Shown piece after piece: positions 43,500 to 51,929 of a stretch of DNA of 64,000 bases. The position numbers were made by a program, and so were the translations under genes. How positions within the stretch are numbered: the first letter of the stretch is position 1; each line of letters starts with the position of its first letter. Location: contig CBDCFV010000006.1 of the NCBI GenBank assembly GCA_965216425.1, forward strand, positions 806,001 to 870,000, read 5' to 3'. The stretch is from CBDCFV01 sp965216425 (lineage in GTDB: Bacteria > Chloroflexota > Dehalococcoidia > Lucifugimonadales > UBA3495). The notes beneath the pieces are model-generated. The model was not told where the DNA came from, searched no databases, and saw nothing but the letters and a program-made list of their open reading frames with translations.

Positions 43500-46325
43500 T
43501 TGACCGTCACCCTCTCAGTCAACGACCATCAAATAAGCGTTCCCGAAGGCGCGACGGTGCTGGATGCCATAAACGCGTCGGAGACTTACATCTCCCAGCT
43601 ATGCAAAGACCCGGACATGAAGCCCATCGGGGCCTGCCGCACCTGCTTGGTGCAGATCGAAGGGGTCCGCGGCTTTCCAGCGTCCTGCTCTGTGCCTGCA
43701 GGCGACGGAATGGTGGTCAATACCGAGTCCCTCGAAGTAAGGCGCATCCGCTCCGGAATCATAGAACTGACCTTGGCAATGCTCCCGCCGCCCGAGAATC
43801 GCCTCGATGAACAAAACGGAGCCAACGGACACCATGACGGTTCCGATTACGTCCAGCTTACTGCCGCGGCCCAACATCACGGCATAGACTCGGCCAGATG
43901 GCAACCGCGCCGGCGAGAGAAGACCGATGAAAGCAACCCGGTCTTCAACATCGCAATGGAGTCCTGCATACTCTGTGGGCGCTGCGCTCAAGCCTGCCAG
44001 GACGGGCACCAGTTCATCGGCGCAATCGACTTCCTAGGAGCGGGCGGCGCCAGCCGAATTGGGACCTTCATGGACAAGCCATTGGTGGAGTCAATCTGCA
44101 CCACTTGCGGCCAATGCCTGTCAGTGTGCCCCACCGGCGCTATCCGCACCAAGCCGGTGGCCGGTGGACAGTCGCCAGCCCCTATCAGCGTGCCATTGGC
44201 CACTGACCCTCAGTCACCAGTAACTTCAGTTCCTACTACCTGTCCTTACTGTGGCGTCGGTTGCGGCATCAAGCTCCAAGTCAACGACCGGGACGAAATC
44301 TTTGAAGTACAAGACTCCCCGGAGAACCGCTCCAGCGTCGGGATGCTCTGCGTAAAGGGCCGGTTCGGCTACGGTTTCGTGCAACACTCGGACCGTTTGA
44401 CCACGCCGTTAATTAAGGAAGGAGGCGAGTTCCGCCCCGCCGGTTGGGACGAAGCCCTTGACCTCATTGCCGACCGGCTGTCCCAGTACCGTGGCCCATC
44501 CTTCGCCACTCTGTGCTCAGCCAAAGCCACCAACGAGGACGGCTACGTCCAGCAGAAGTTCTCACGCTTGGTCATGCAAAGCAACAACATTGACCACTGC
44601 ACCCGGCTCTGTCACGCGCCCTCAGTGGAGGCGATGCTTACCTCGCTGGGCAGCGGAGCAACCAGTAATTCCTACACCGACTACGAAAACGCTGGCTGCT
44701 TGTTCGTCATCGGCTGCGACCCCACGTCCAACCACCCTGTGGCCGCCTCCAGGATGCGACGGGCAGTGGTTGAGCGGGGAGCCAAGCTGATCGTGGTCAA
44801 CCCTCGGCGCATCGACATGTGCGACTACGCCGACCTGTGGCTGCGAACGCTGCCCGGTACCGATGTTGCCCTGCTGAACGGCCTTGCCAAGGTCATCCTG
44901 GACGAAGGCTTAATGGACAATGAGTTCGTAACCAACCGCACTGAGGGCTTTGACGAGTGGGCCAAGGTAGTTGATGGTTACTCGCCCGAACGTGTCGCGG
45001 ACATCACCGGTGTCCCGGCGGAGGAAATCCGCCAAGCCGCACGCCTGTACGCCAAGCCACCTCCACCTATCGGATTCACTGGCGAGTCCGGCCCCCCGGG
45101 CTCTTGCCTTATATGGGGAATGGGCATCACCCAACACACCAACGGCACACCCAACTCCCACGGCCTCCTCAACCTGGCGCTGGTGGCGGGCCAACTCGGC
45201 CGCCCCGGGTCGGGCGTCTCCCCCCTGCGCGGCCAGAACAATGTGCAGGGATGCGGCGACGCTGGATGCCTGCCCAACTCCCTCCCGGGTTACCAAGGCT
45301 TGGGCGAGGAAGCCGTCGCCAAGTTTCAAAGAGCTTGGGGCGGGAGCACATTGCCGGGTGCAGCCGGCCTTGTCGTGACTGACATGGTGGACTCCATGAA
45401 AGATCCGACGGGCGTCAAGGCAATGTACATAACCGGCGAAAACCCGCTACTCAGCGAACCCGACCTGAACCGCGCCGAAGAGATGTTCCGTAGCTTGGAC
45501 TTCCTGGTGGTCCAGGACATATTCCTGCACGAGACCGCACGGATAGCCGACGTGGTGCTGCCCGCCACTAGCTTCGCCGAAAAGGACGGCACCTTCAGCA
45601 ACAGCGAACGCCGCGTTCAGCGGGTACGAAAGGGCATCGCGCCCCGCGGCGGCAGCCGGCCCGACTGGGAGATAATCAGTGACTTGGCCCGCCGCATGTG
45701 CCGCAAGTTGGAACTGCCATTTGAAGACCAGTTCAACTACGGCCACCCATCGGAAATATTCGCTGAAATGGCCCAACTCACGCCCCTGATTAGCGGCATT
45801 AGTTACGACCGTCTGGACCGGGAGGGAGGCATCCAGTGGCCCTGCCCCACCCCGGACCACCCCGGCACAAGCTATCTCTACGCCGACGACTTTCCCCGGG
45901 GGCCGCGGGCACTGTTCGTACCATTCGATCAAGGGCCCTTAGCCGCCGAAACTCCCAACCGCCGGTTCCCGTTCATCCTCAACACCGGCAGGATTCTGTA
46001 CCACTGGCACGGTGGCACCATCACACGGCGGGTCGCCGGCCTGATGGCCCGTTCCCCGGAACTGCAAATAGCCATCAACCCTCAGGACGGCGTGGAATTA
46101 GGGCTTGAGGACGGTCAGATGGTCCACGTTTCCTCCCGCCGGGGTAAACTGACCGGACGCGCCCTGTTCACCGACCGGGAACGCACCGGAGAGATTTTCA
46201 TTCCCTTCGTGAAACTGTCGGAGTCTGCGGCCAACTTCCTCACCAACGCGGCCTACGACCCAATCTCCAAAATCCCGGAATACAAGGTCTGCGCCGTTCG
46301 CATTGAACCCTTGGAGGATGCCTAG
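43500..46325 (+). CDS. Formate dehydrogenase catalytic subunit (FdsA/FdhA-like), cysteine type
   Basis: 941 residues from a TTG at 43500, chosen because GGAGG lies 9 nt upstream and the frame then begins with the ferredoxin domain. The N-terminal 2Fe-2S cluster uses C35, C46, C49 and C63. Two 4Fe-4S clusters follow (C156/159/162/166 and C200/203/206/210). The molybdenum domain has cluster cysteines C248, C251, C255 and C284. The catalytic residue is Cys371 in HCTRLCHAPSV, so no selenocysteine is used. It oxidises formate or reduces CO2 with a Mo- or W-bis-pterin cofactor. A molydopterin dinucleotide-binding domain closes the protein. Confidence 0.93.
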   Translation: MTVTLSVNDHQISVPEGATVLDAINASETYISQLCKDPDMKPIGACRTCLVQIEGVRGFPASCSVPAGDGMVVNTESLEVRRIRSGIIELTLAMLPPPENRLDEQNGANGHHDGSDYVQLTAAAQHHGIDSARWQPRRREKTDESNPVFNIAMESCILCGRCAQACQDGHQFIGAIDFLGAGGASRIGTFMDKPLVESICTTCGQCLSVCPTGAIRTKPVAGGQSPAPISVPLATDPQSPVTSVPTTCPYCGVGCGIKLQVNDRDEIFEVQDSPENRSSVGMLCVKGRFGYGFVQHSDRLTTPLIKEGGEFRPAGWDEALDLIADRLSQYRGPSFATLCSAKATNEDGYVQQKFSRLVMQSNNIDHCTRLCHAPSVEAMLTSLGSGATSNSYTDYENAGCLFVIGCDPTSNHPVAASRMRRAVVERGAKLIVVNPRRIDMCDYADLWLRTLPGTDVALLNGLAKVILDEGLMDNEFVTNRTEGFDEWAKVVDGYSPERVADITGVPAEEIRQAARLYAKPPPPIGFTGESGPPGSCLIWGMGITQHTNGTPNSHGLLNLALVAGQLGRPGSGVSPLRGQNNVQGCGDAGCLPNSLPGYQGLGEEAVAKFQRAWGGSTLPGAAGLVVTDMVDSMKDPTGVKAMYITGENPLLSEPDLNRAEEMFRSLDFLVVQDIFLHETARIADVVLPATSFAEKDGTFSNSERRVQRVRKGIAPRGGSRPDWEIISDLARRMCRKLELPFEDQFNYGHPSEIFAEMAQLTPLISGISYDRLDREGGIQWPCPTPDHPGTSYLYADDFPRGPRALFVPFDQGPLAAETPNRRFPFILNTGRILYHWHGGTITRRVAGLMARSPELQIAINPQDGVELGLEDGQMVHVSSRRGKLTGRALFTDRERTGEIFIPFVKLSESAANFLTNAAYDPISKIPEYKVCAVRIEPLEDA

Positions 46326-46438
46326 CAATCCGTACCCGCGAAAGCCGGTTCCAATCAAAAGTACATTGAGCAGGGGATTTCCATCCGCCCACTCAAAACC
46401 CGATTCACCCTATGGTATTATGTCTTTTGGATTGAATT

Positions 46439-46930
46439 ATGTATCGACTCGCCATTCTTACCATCAGCACCTCCGGGTATCACGGCCAGCGCGAAGACAC
46501 CAGCGGCCAAGCCATCCGGGAAATTCTGGCTCCGCCCGACTATGACGTGACGCGGTACGAGGTGGTCCCGGACGACCGCGATATGATCGCCGAGCGGTTG
46601 GTCCAGTGGGCGGAGGACTCCGACGTCGACTTGGTGGTGACCACCGGAGGGACCGGCTTGGGGCCTCACGACATCACGCCGGAGGCTTGCCTGTCAGTGT
46701 TCGACCGGGAAGTGCCCGGCTTGGCCGAGACGATGCGCGCTCAAACCCTGCAATTCACCCCTATGGCTATGCTGAGCCGTTCGGTGGCGGGCATACGGGG
46801 CAGTACGCTGATCATCAGCCTGCCGGGCAGCCCCAAGGGAGTGCGGGAATGCCTGGATGTGGTGACCCCTGTCCTGGGCCATGCCCTGCACCTCTTGGGC
46901 ACCGAGTCGGTTAGCGATCACCCGGTTTAA
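46439..46930 (+). CDS. MoaB/MogA-family molybdopterin adenylyltransferase
   Basis: A 163-residue protein of the MoaB/MogA family that adenylates molybdopterin before metal insertion. It shows LAILTISTSGYHGQREDTSG, the nucleotide motif DLVVTTGGTGLGPHDITPEA and the closing LIISLPGSPKGVRECLD. MogA and MoaB cannot be separated with certainty, and in organisms lacking MogA the MoaB homologue does the job. With MobA and the MoaD-like protein it gives the operon three cofactor genes around two cofactor users. Confidence 0.92.
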   Translation: MYRLAILTISTSGYHGQREDTSGQAIREILAPPDYDVTRYEVVPDDRDMIAERLVQWAEDSDVDLVVTTGGTGLGPHDITPEACLSVFDREVPGLAETMRAQTLQFTPMAMLSRSVAGIRGSTLIISLPGSPKGVRECLDVVTPVLGHALHLLGTESVSDHPV

Positions 46931-46961
46931 GAAACCAATTGAAAACACCCGCCGCCAGACG

Positions 46962-47345
46962 ATGGGAGAGCCTATCTTGAGCACCACCCCCAACGGAGAC
47001 AATGGCAACAACGAAGTTTATTGGCCCAGGGTCAAAGAGATCCTGGACGGCATCATGGACCGCTGGAAGGAGCGGTGGGGCCGCGACCCGCTGCCGGGCA
47101 TACACCGCTACTACTTTGATTCCCGCGACCAATTGGCCGAAGTTGTCCTGTCCGGTCTCCGGGCCATTGAGCCGGGCGTGCCGGGAAGGGAAACCGCGTT
47201 GGTCCGATCCTTGGCGCGAAGCATTCTTACCTTCGGGCGTATGCCTCTCCGGGGACCGTTCCTGCCTCAGGAACAACTGGACGAGATCGTCTCCTGGATC
47301 GACGCCGGAATGCCCGAAGCACCTCCCCAAGACGAGCCAACGTAA
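46962..47345 (+). CDS. Small hypothetical protein at the end of the formate dehydrogenase operon
   Basis: About 127 residues from the ATG at 46962; a TTG at 46977 with GGGAG upstream is an equally good start. It has an acidic helical N-terminal half (YWPRVKEILDGIMDRWKERW) and a C-terminal LPQEQLDEIVSWIDAGMPE. This end resembles the last helix of heme-less cytochrome-c-like domains (a WIDAG motif), but no CxxCH is present. It begins about 30 nt after the MoaB-like gene on the same strand. I do not recognise a family and give no function. Confidence 0.6.
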   Translation: MGEPILSTTPNGDNGNNEVYWPRVKEILDGIMDRWKERWGRDPLPGIHRYYFDSRDQLAEVVLSGLRAIEPGVPGRETALVRSLARSILTFGRMPLRGPFLPQEQLDEIVSWIDAGMPEAPPQDEPT

Positions 47346-47349
47346 TAGC

Positions 47350-47403
47350 AATAAAGAAACGCTCCACCGACTTTGGACCTTCGGCCCATCATCCGGCGGA
47401 GCG
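47350..47403 (-). terminator. Rho-independent terminator for the NHL-repeat gene
   Basis: On the minus strand CGCTCCGCCG (47403-47394) pairs with CGGTGGAGCG (47369-47360), 10 bp with one G-T wobble. The loop holds a further TGG/CCA stem, and the structure is followed by TTTCTTTATT. It could also act weakly for the plus-strand operon that ends at 47345. Confidence 0.75.
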
Positions 47404-47450
47404 TGTGTTAGCCTGACTTAGCCGGCCACACTGTCTTTCCCAACTACACT

Positions 47451-47476
47451 GTCATTCCCGCGCAGGCGGGAATCCA
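47451..47476. repeat. REP-like palindrome
   Basis: Core ATTCCCGC-gcag-GCGGGAAT (47454-47473), identical in core to 19719-19738. It lies between the terminator and the stop of the NHL gene. Confidence 0.8.
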
Positions 47477-47479
47477 CAA

Positions 47480-48568
47480 CTATACGAGGGCCGGGTCCTT
47501 GCTTTTGGCGTAAACCTGGATGCGGCCTCCGATGTGGTCCAGGACCGCCAGCCTGCCCTGATTATCGATTCGCACTCCGCAGGGGTGGTTGAACTTTTGC
47601 TCGTAGCTCGCATCGTTGGAGTACGCCAGCGCTCGCTGCCTAATCATGTCCGGGTTGGAGAGCAGCTTGTCCTTACCCCATTGGGAGAGTTGGTGGTTGC
47701 CCCGAAGCATAGTTACAAAACGACCGTCAGGGGCCAGCACCTGTACCCGGTTGTTGAGCCAGTCCGCAACGTAGATATCGCCATCGTCGTCCACACAGAC
47801 GCCGTTGGGCCTGTTGAACTGACCGGCGCCCGTGCCTGGCTGCCCAAAGCTGGCCAACCATTCCCCATCGCCGGTGAACATCTGGATACGGTCGTTGCGC
47901 CAGTCGGCCACGAACACGTTGCCCTCTTTATCCACGTCGATGCCCCAAGGCATGTTCAGTTGGCCGTGGCCGCTGCCGAAGCTGCCGAACTGGCCTAGGT
48001 ACTCGCCGTCGAGGGTAAACTTTTGAATCCGGTGGTTGCGGCTATCACTGATGAATATGATGTCGTCTTTGCTGATAGCAATCCCCCCGGGCCGGTCAAG
48101 CTCGCCGTCTCCGGAACCGGAAACGCCGGGAGGGACTGCGGCGTTGGCGCCGAAGTCGATCATCCGCACAGCCTCGCCCTCGGCCGAGGTGCCGGCCTCG
48201 AAACCGTTGGGCCAACTGCGGATGAACTCACCGTCAGGGTTGAACACGTTGATGCGGTTCAACCATTCGTCGGTGACGTACAGGTTGCCCTTGGAATCGA
48301 GATCAAGGGAGGTAGGCCAGATCATTTGGCCCGGGCCACTGCCGTAGGACCCGAACTCGTTAATGTACTCTTCGTCCAGGGTTACCTGGCTGATGCGAAG
48401 CCCGTCGCTCCGGAACTCGTAGCCACGGTTCAGCACGTAGACCACGTTGTTGTCGGTGATCGCCATGTCTACGGGGTTACGGAACCCGGTGCCCGCGAAC
48501 TCGTTGCGCCCTACGGAATGGCTGTAGGAGAAGGCGCGTTCGGTTAGACCGAAAAAGTGAGTAGCCAT
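47480..48568 (-). CDS. NHL-repeat six-bladed beta-propeller protein
   Basis: About 362 residues from the ATG at 48568, which has GAAGAGG 9 nt upstream. At least five NHL blades are seen, each of the form FNRPNGVCVDDDGDIYVADW-NNRVQ, with FGSYGSGPGQ, FGSFGSGHGQ and FGQPGTGAGQ between them. No signal peptide or membrane helix is visible. NHL propellers are binding platforms or, in peptidyl-glycine lyases, enzymes; the catalytic residues of the lyases are not apparent. It is the last gene of a leftward set with the DUF1501 and DUF1800 proteins. Confidence 0.88.
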   Translation of the reverse strand: MATHFFGLTERAFSYSHSVGRNEFAGTGFRNPVDMAITDNNVVYVLNRGYEFRSDGLRISQVTLDEEYINEFGSYGSGPGQMIWPTSLDLDSKGNLYVTDEWLNRINVFNPDGEFIRSWPNGFEAGTSAEGEAVRMIDFGANAAVPPGVSGSGDGELDRPGGIAISKDDIIFISDSRNHRIQKFTLDGEYLGQFGSFGSGHGQLNMPWGIDVDKEGNVFVADWRNDRIQMFTGDGEWLASFGQPGTGAGQFNRPNGVCVDDDGDIYVADWLNNRVQVLAPDGRFVTMLRGNHQLSQWGKDKLLSNPDMIRQRALAYSNDASYEQKFNHPCGVRIDNQGRLAVLDHIGGRIQVYAKSKDPALV

Positions 48569-48695
48569 CGCTTTTACCTCTTCAAATATTACCCGTGTGG
48601 GCTGCTTCAACTAAGACGTTTCTCTGCTGAAGCAGCCGCACAACCGTTCTCATGTAACGGCGGGTGTCAGCTTTCCGGAACAAGCCCGAGGCAGC

Positions 48696-49832
48696 CTAGA
48701 TGAATTTAACTTTTTCGAAGCTGCCACCGATGATGGGCTTGGGGTCCAGTCCCATCCAGTCTTCCATCAGGCAGGTGTAGACCTGGCGGAAGTCCATGTT
48801 GAACCGGAGGTTGCCGCCCTCTTCCTGGTGCTGCAGCTCAAGGGACGGATACTCGCCGTAGACGCCGCCCTTGACGTGTTCGCCAACCGCCATGGCAATG
48901 CTGCCAGCCCCGTGGTCGGTGCCGGAGCCGTTATCGGCGATGCGGCGTCCGAATTCCGAGAACAGGAACAGCGTCACGTTGTCGCTGGCGTCCTTGGCCC
49001 TGAGGTCGGACATGAAGTTGTCAACGGTGTTGGACACATCCTGCCACAGTCCTGCCTGTAGTGCGGCCTGGTTGGCGTGGGTATCGAAACCGTTGTACGG
49101 AGAGGTGGTGTAAAGCACCCGTGTACCAAAGCCGGCCAAGTGGGTCTGGGCGATGTTCTTCATGTACTGGCCCACGGCCGTGGAGGAGTATTCGATGTCG
49201 GAGCTGTACATCTGCGGGGCGGTGGCCAGGATGTCAGCGCCTTTCAGGGCGTCGGTGCCGGTGTTGCGGATGTAGTCCAGCACGGCGCTCCTGCCAACGG
49301 CCGGGGAGTACATGCGCCCGAAGACGTCCAAGGCCTCGGTCCGCTGGTCTTCACCCTCGATGCCTGTCAACAGGCCGTAGGTTTCCAAGTCACCCACGGA
49401 AGCTACCGGAACGCCGTCCTTGGCCAATGCCCGCGGCAGGCCGCGCCCGAAGTTGACGCCGGTCAGCACGTTCTCCGCGTTGGGGTCCATGTCTTTGATG
49501 GCCCGGCCCAGCCAGCCTTCCGAACCCTGGGTGTCCGGCTCACATGTGTGCCAGATGTCCATGGACCTGAAGTGGGAATAGCTGGCGTTGGGATAGCCGA
49601 CACCCAGGAAGATGGCCAGCTTGCCTTCGTCCCAGTACTTCTTCAAGGGAGCCATGGTGGGGTGTAGCCCCAACTCGTCGTTGATGGGAATGATCTGGTC
49701 TTCCGGGATAGCCAAGACCGGGCGATAGTCCCGGTAGAGACCGTTTGTGCGAGGGATTACGGTGTTCAGCCCGTCATTGCCACCGGACAGAGACAGGACC
49801 GCCAGAACAGGGTCTTTCTTGGTGGAAACCAT
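48696..49832 (-). CDS. DUF1501 family protein without signal peptide
   Basis: About 378 residues from the ATG at 49832, where AGGAGG lies 7 nt upstream. A longer frame exists, but its first codons are encoded by a REP-like palindrome. The family core is clear: LSLSGGNDGLNTVIP, SHFRSMDIWHTC and FLFSEFGRRIADNGSGTDHG, which place it in the alkaline-phosphatase/sulfatase-like superfamily. Usual family members are exported by Tat. Here the core begins within 10 residues of the start, so export is not evident. DUF1501 and DUF1800 genes are neighbours in many genomes and their function is unsettled. Confidence 0.88.
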   Translation of the reverse strand: MVSTKKDPVLAVLSLSGGNDGLNTVIPRTNGLYRDYRPVLAIPEDQIIPINDELGLHPTMAPLKKYWDEGKLAIFLGVGYPNASYSHFRSMDIWHTCEPDTQGSEGWLGRAIKDMDPNAENVLTGVNFGRGLPRALAKDGVPVASVGDLETYGLLTGIEGEDQRTEALDVFGRMYSPAVGRSAVLDYIRNTGTDALKGADILATAPQMYSSDIEYSSTAVGQYMKNIAQTHLAGFGTRVLYTTSPYNGFDTHANQAALQAGLWQDVSNTVDNFMSDLRAKDASDNVTLFLFSEFGRRIADNGSGTDHGAGSIAMAVGEHVKGGVYGEYPSLELQHQEEGGNLRFNMDFRQVYTCLMEDWMGLDPKPIIGGSFEKVKFI

Positions 49833-49848
49833 TCTATATCCTCCTAAT

Positions 49849-49873
49849 GGATTCCCGCGCAGGCGGGAATGAC
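49849..49873. repeat. REP-like palindrome
   Basis: Core ATTCCCGC-gcag-GCGGGAAT (49851-49870), flanked here by GG and GAC (opposite orientation to the 47451 copy). It sits between the DUF1800 and DUF1501 genes. Confidence 0.8.
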
Positions 49874-49884
49874 GTATTGGGTAG

Positions 49885-49908
49885 GCCCTCTCCATTTAAG
49901 GAGAGGGC
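49885..49908. terminator. Short GC-rich hairpin
   Basis: GCCCTCTCC and GGAGAGGGC form a 9-bp stem with a 6-nt A/T loop, just after the DUF1800 stop. There is no T-run. This sequence type is a widespread intergenic repeat, so termination is only possible, not shown. Confidence 0.45.
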
Positions 49909-49919
49909 GTGGGAGGGGC

Positions 49920-51344
49920 TTATTCGAACTGAAATTCCGCCGTCGAGGCGATCATCTGGAACATCTCTCCGGTGCGGCGGGTGAAGTCTGTTGCCTCGTC
50001 GCTGGAGCTGTGCCGCAGGTCGCCGCTCTTGCTTACGTGGGAGATAAGCTCTTCACGAGTGCCAGCGTCAAGGGTTATCGGGCCAATCACGTCCAGGCAT
50101 CCGTCAACGAAAGCCTCGGGAGACAGGACGTCGCCTCGACCCATCAAGCGGTTTACCAAGGACTGCACGCCCGGGAGCTCGGTGTTGCCCAGCAGTTCGG
50201 AAGCGTAGTTGATGCGCTCAACCAGCGTGCCGCTGTCAATCCACTCCCGGCCGGTGTGCCAACCCTCGACCGTTGGAGGGTTCATCAGGTCCATACCCAT
50301 GTACTTGGGTTCCTGGGAGTGTTGGAAAAGACCCGGCTTCATCTCTTTGTGTTCTTCCACCAAGCGCAGGGTTCCCGCGACCACCTCGGCAGGGCTCTTG
50401 ACCTTGGCGTATCGGACCGACTCGGACTTGAAGGCAGCCGAGCTGAACAGAACGCGCAGCATCTCGGTGATGTCATACCCAGAGTCGAAGTAAGTCTTCT
50501 CCAAGTCTTCGATCAACGACATATCCCGCGGCGGTGTCAGTCGCCATGCGGGCACCTGGGCTTCGTCGGCGACGAAGAAGTTATACATGTGACGGGCGAC
50601 GAAACGTGCAGTCGACGGGTCCTTGCAGATGAGGTCCAGGATGTCATCCCCGTTCCAGTTCCCGGTCTCTCCCAAGAAGGTCTTCTCACCATCATCGTGG
50701 TCCGCCGGATCGAATCGGAACTCCCAAGGGCTGCGCCCGTACGGGAATGGCGGGTAGGGGGGTTGGACGTTCCATCCGGTGAATGCGCGAGCACAGGCCT
50801 TGACGTCGTCCTCGGAATAGTTGAGGCCCTCGTCCTTCCCGGCGCCCATGGAGAACAGCTCCAACAGCTCGCGACCGTAATTCTCGTTGATCGCAACCCT
50901 GTGGCTCTCGGTGTTGTCGAGGTAGTACATCATCCCGGGGTTGGTGGACAACCGGTAAAGCAGTTCCCGGAAATTGCCCATGCCGTGCTCCCGGAACATG
51001 TTGACCATCTTCCCCATTTCCCAGCCGCTGTCGATCTTGCTGTGGCCGGCGCAGAAAATCATATGCCAGAATAGCGCCACCTTTTCCTGAAGCTGGCGGG
51101 GGTTGTTGATCATCTTCCAGACCCATGCCTGGACATTGTTCTCGATAGCCGCCGCCTCCCAGTAGGAGGGGTTGTACCGGTAGTAAAGGTCTTCTTCGAT
51201 ACCCTCTTGACCCATGGGGTTCAACAGCTCTTCCAATGTCTGATCGTAGCCTTGGGTAGCCCTGGCTTCGATCTCATCACGACTCGCTCCGAATCCAGCG
51301 CGCCGCATCAGGTGTGCCATTAACGCCACATTTTCGTCAGCCAT
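49920..51344 (-). CDS. DUF1800 family protein without signal peptide
   Basis: A 474-residue helical protein of the DUF1800 family. It begins almost directly with LMAHLMRRAGFGASRDEIEA. Other family landmarks are KVALFWHMIFCAGHSKI, NFRELLYRLSTNPGMMYYLD, NYGRELLELFSMG and VKACARAFTGWNVQ. AGGAGG precedes the ATG. It is the first gene of a three-gene leftward set with DUF1501 and the NHL propeller. The usual N-terminal export signal is missing. The function of the family is unknown, although its regular pairing with DUF1501 suggests one complex. Confidence 0.9.
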   Translation of the reverse strand: MADENVALMAHLMRRAGFGASRDEIEARATQGYDQTLEELLNPMGQEGIEEDLYYRYNPSYWEAAAIENNVQAWVWKMINNPRQLQEKVALFWHMIFCAGHSKIDSGWEMGKMVNMFREHGMGNFRELLYRLSTNPGMMYYLDNTESHRVAINENYGRELLELFSMGAGKDEGLNYSEDDVKACARAFTGWNVQPPYPPFPYGRSPWEFRFDPADHDDGEKTFLGETGNWNGDDILDLICKDPSTARFVARHMYNFFVADEAQVPAWRLTPPRDMSLIEDLEKTYFDSGYDITEMLRVLFSSAAFKSESVRYAKVKSPAEVVAGTLRLVEEHKEMKPGLFQHSQEPKYMGMDLMNPPTVEGWHTGREWIDSGTLVERINYASELLGNTELPGVQSLVNRLMGRGDVLSPEAFVDGCLDVIGPITLDAGTREELISHVSKSGDLRHSSSDEATDFTRRTGEMFQMIASTAEFQFE

Positions 51345-51929
51345 ATCCTCCTCCTAGTTTGTTCCTTAACCATGAATTTAGTGCAACCTTAAATGTCCTC
51401 GCTACGGAGTAACCGCCGACACTCAACCGGGGAAAACGCCCGTGGAACGGGGGTATCGCTTCTTGATAACAACCATTCCAAGGTAATTATCAATTCCCAA
51501 AAATGATATATACCGGGCAAACAAGTGTCAACACTCCGAGCCTGCCTGATGATACCATACGTTATACTCGCAAATCCATCGTAGTAACCTCTACGAATGC
51601 TGGACTATAGTAGCCATTTACTATCGTATTCCGGTGTTTTGCGTAAGGGCACGTTGGCGAAGGACATACAGCCAATCGCTTAGACCTCTCGTAGGGAGAA
51701 CCAGCCACAGGTGACGGCCCGGAACGGTAAAAGGCAAAGAAAATCGCGCCTTGGCCTCTTCCGGCAAAAACCCTTGTTTTTGTTTCCGAAAGAGCCTGTG
51801 AACGCCAAATCCGCCCTTGACACTGACGATACGCCCTTGCTAGGATTCTGACATCGGCATCCGATGTAGTTAAATGGTGGTGATTGAAGAGGTGTTATCC
51901 TCGGACGCTCTCATTCAAGGCAGAGGCAA
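51345..51929. other. Intergenic region of 585 nt between divergent operons
   Basis: No gene is supported. The left part (51460-51560) is A/T-rich with TGATATATA, fitting a promoter for the leftward DUF1800 set. The right part has a good plus-strand promoter at 51817-51846. Confidence 0.5.
51817..51846 (+). promoter_or_regulatory. Sigma-70-like promoter for the hopanoid operon
   Basis: Perfect TTGACA (51817-51822), an 18-nt spacer and TAGGAT (51841-51846), about 83 nt before the polyprenyl synthase ATG. Confidence 0.55.

Noticed and set aside
44580..44640. Possible selenocysteine formate dehydrogenase
   Set aside because: The catalytic position is an ordinary Cys codon (TGT, Cys371), and no TGA lies there.
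49833..49895. Upstream start of the DUF1501 protein giving an Arg-rich N-terminus
   Set aside because: Those codons are a translated REP-like palindrome, and AGGAGG marks the downstream ATG at 49832.
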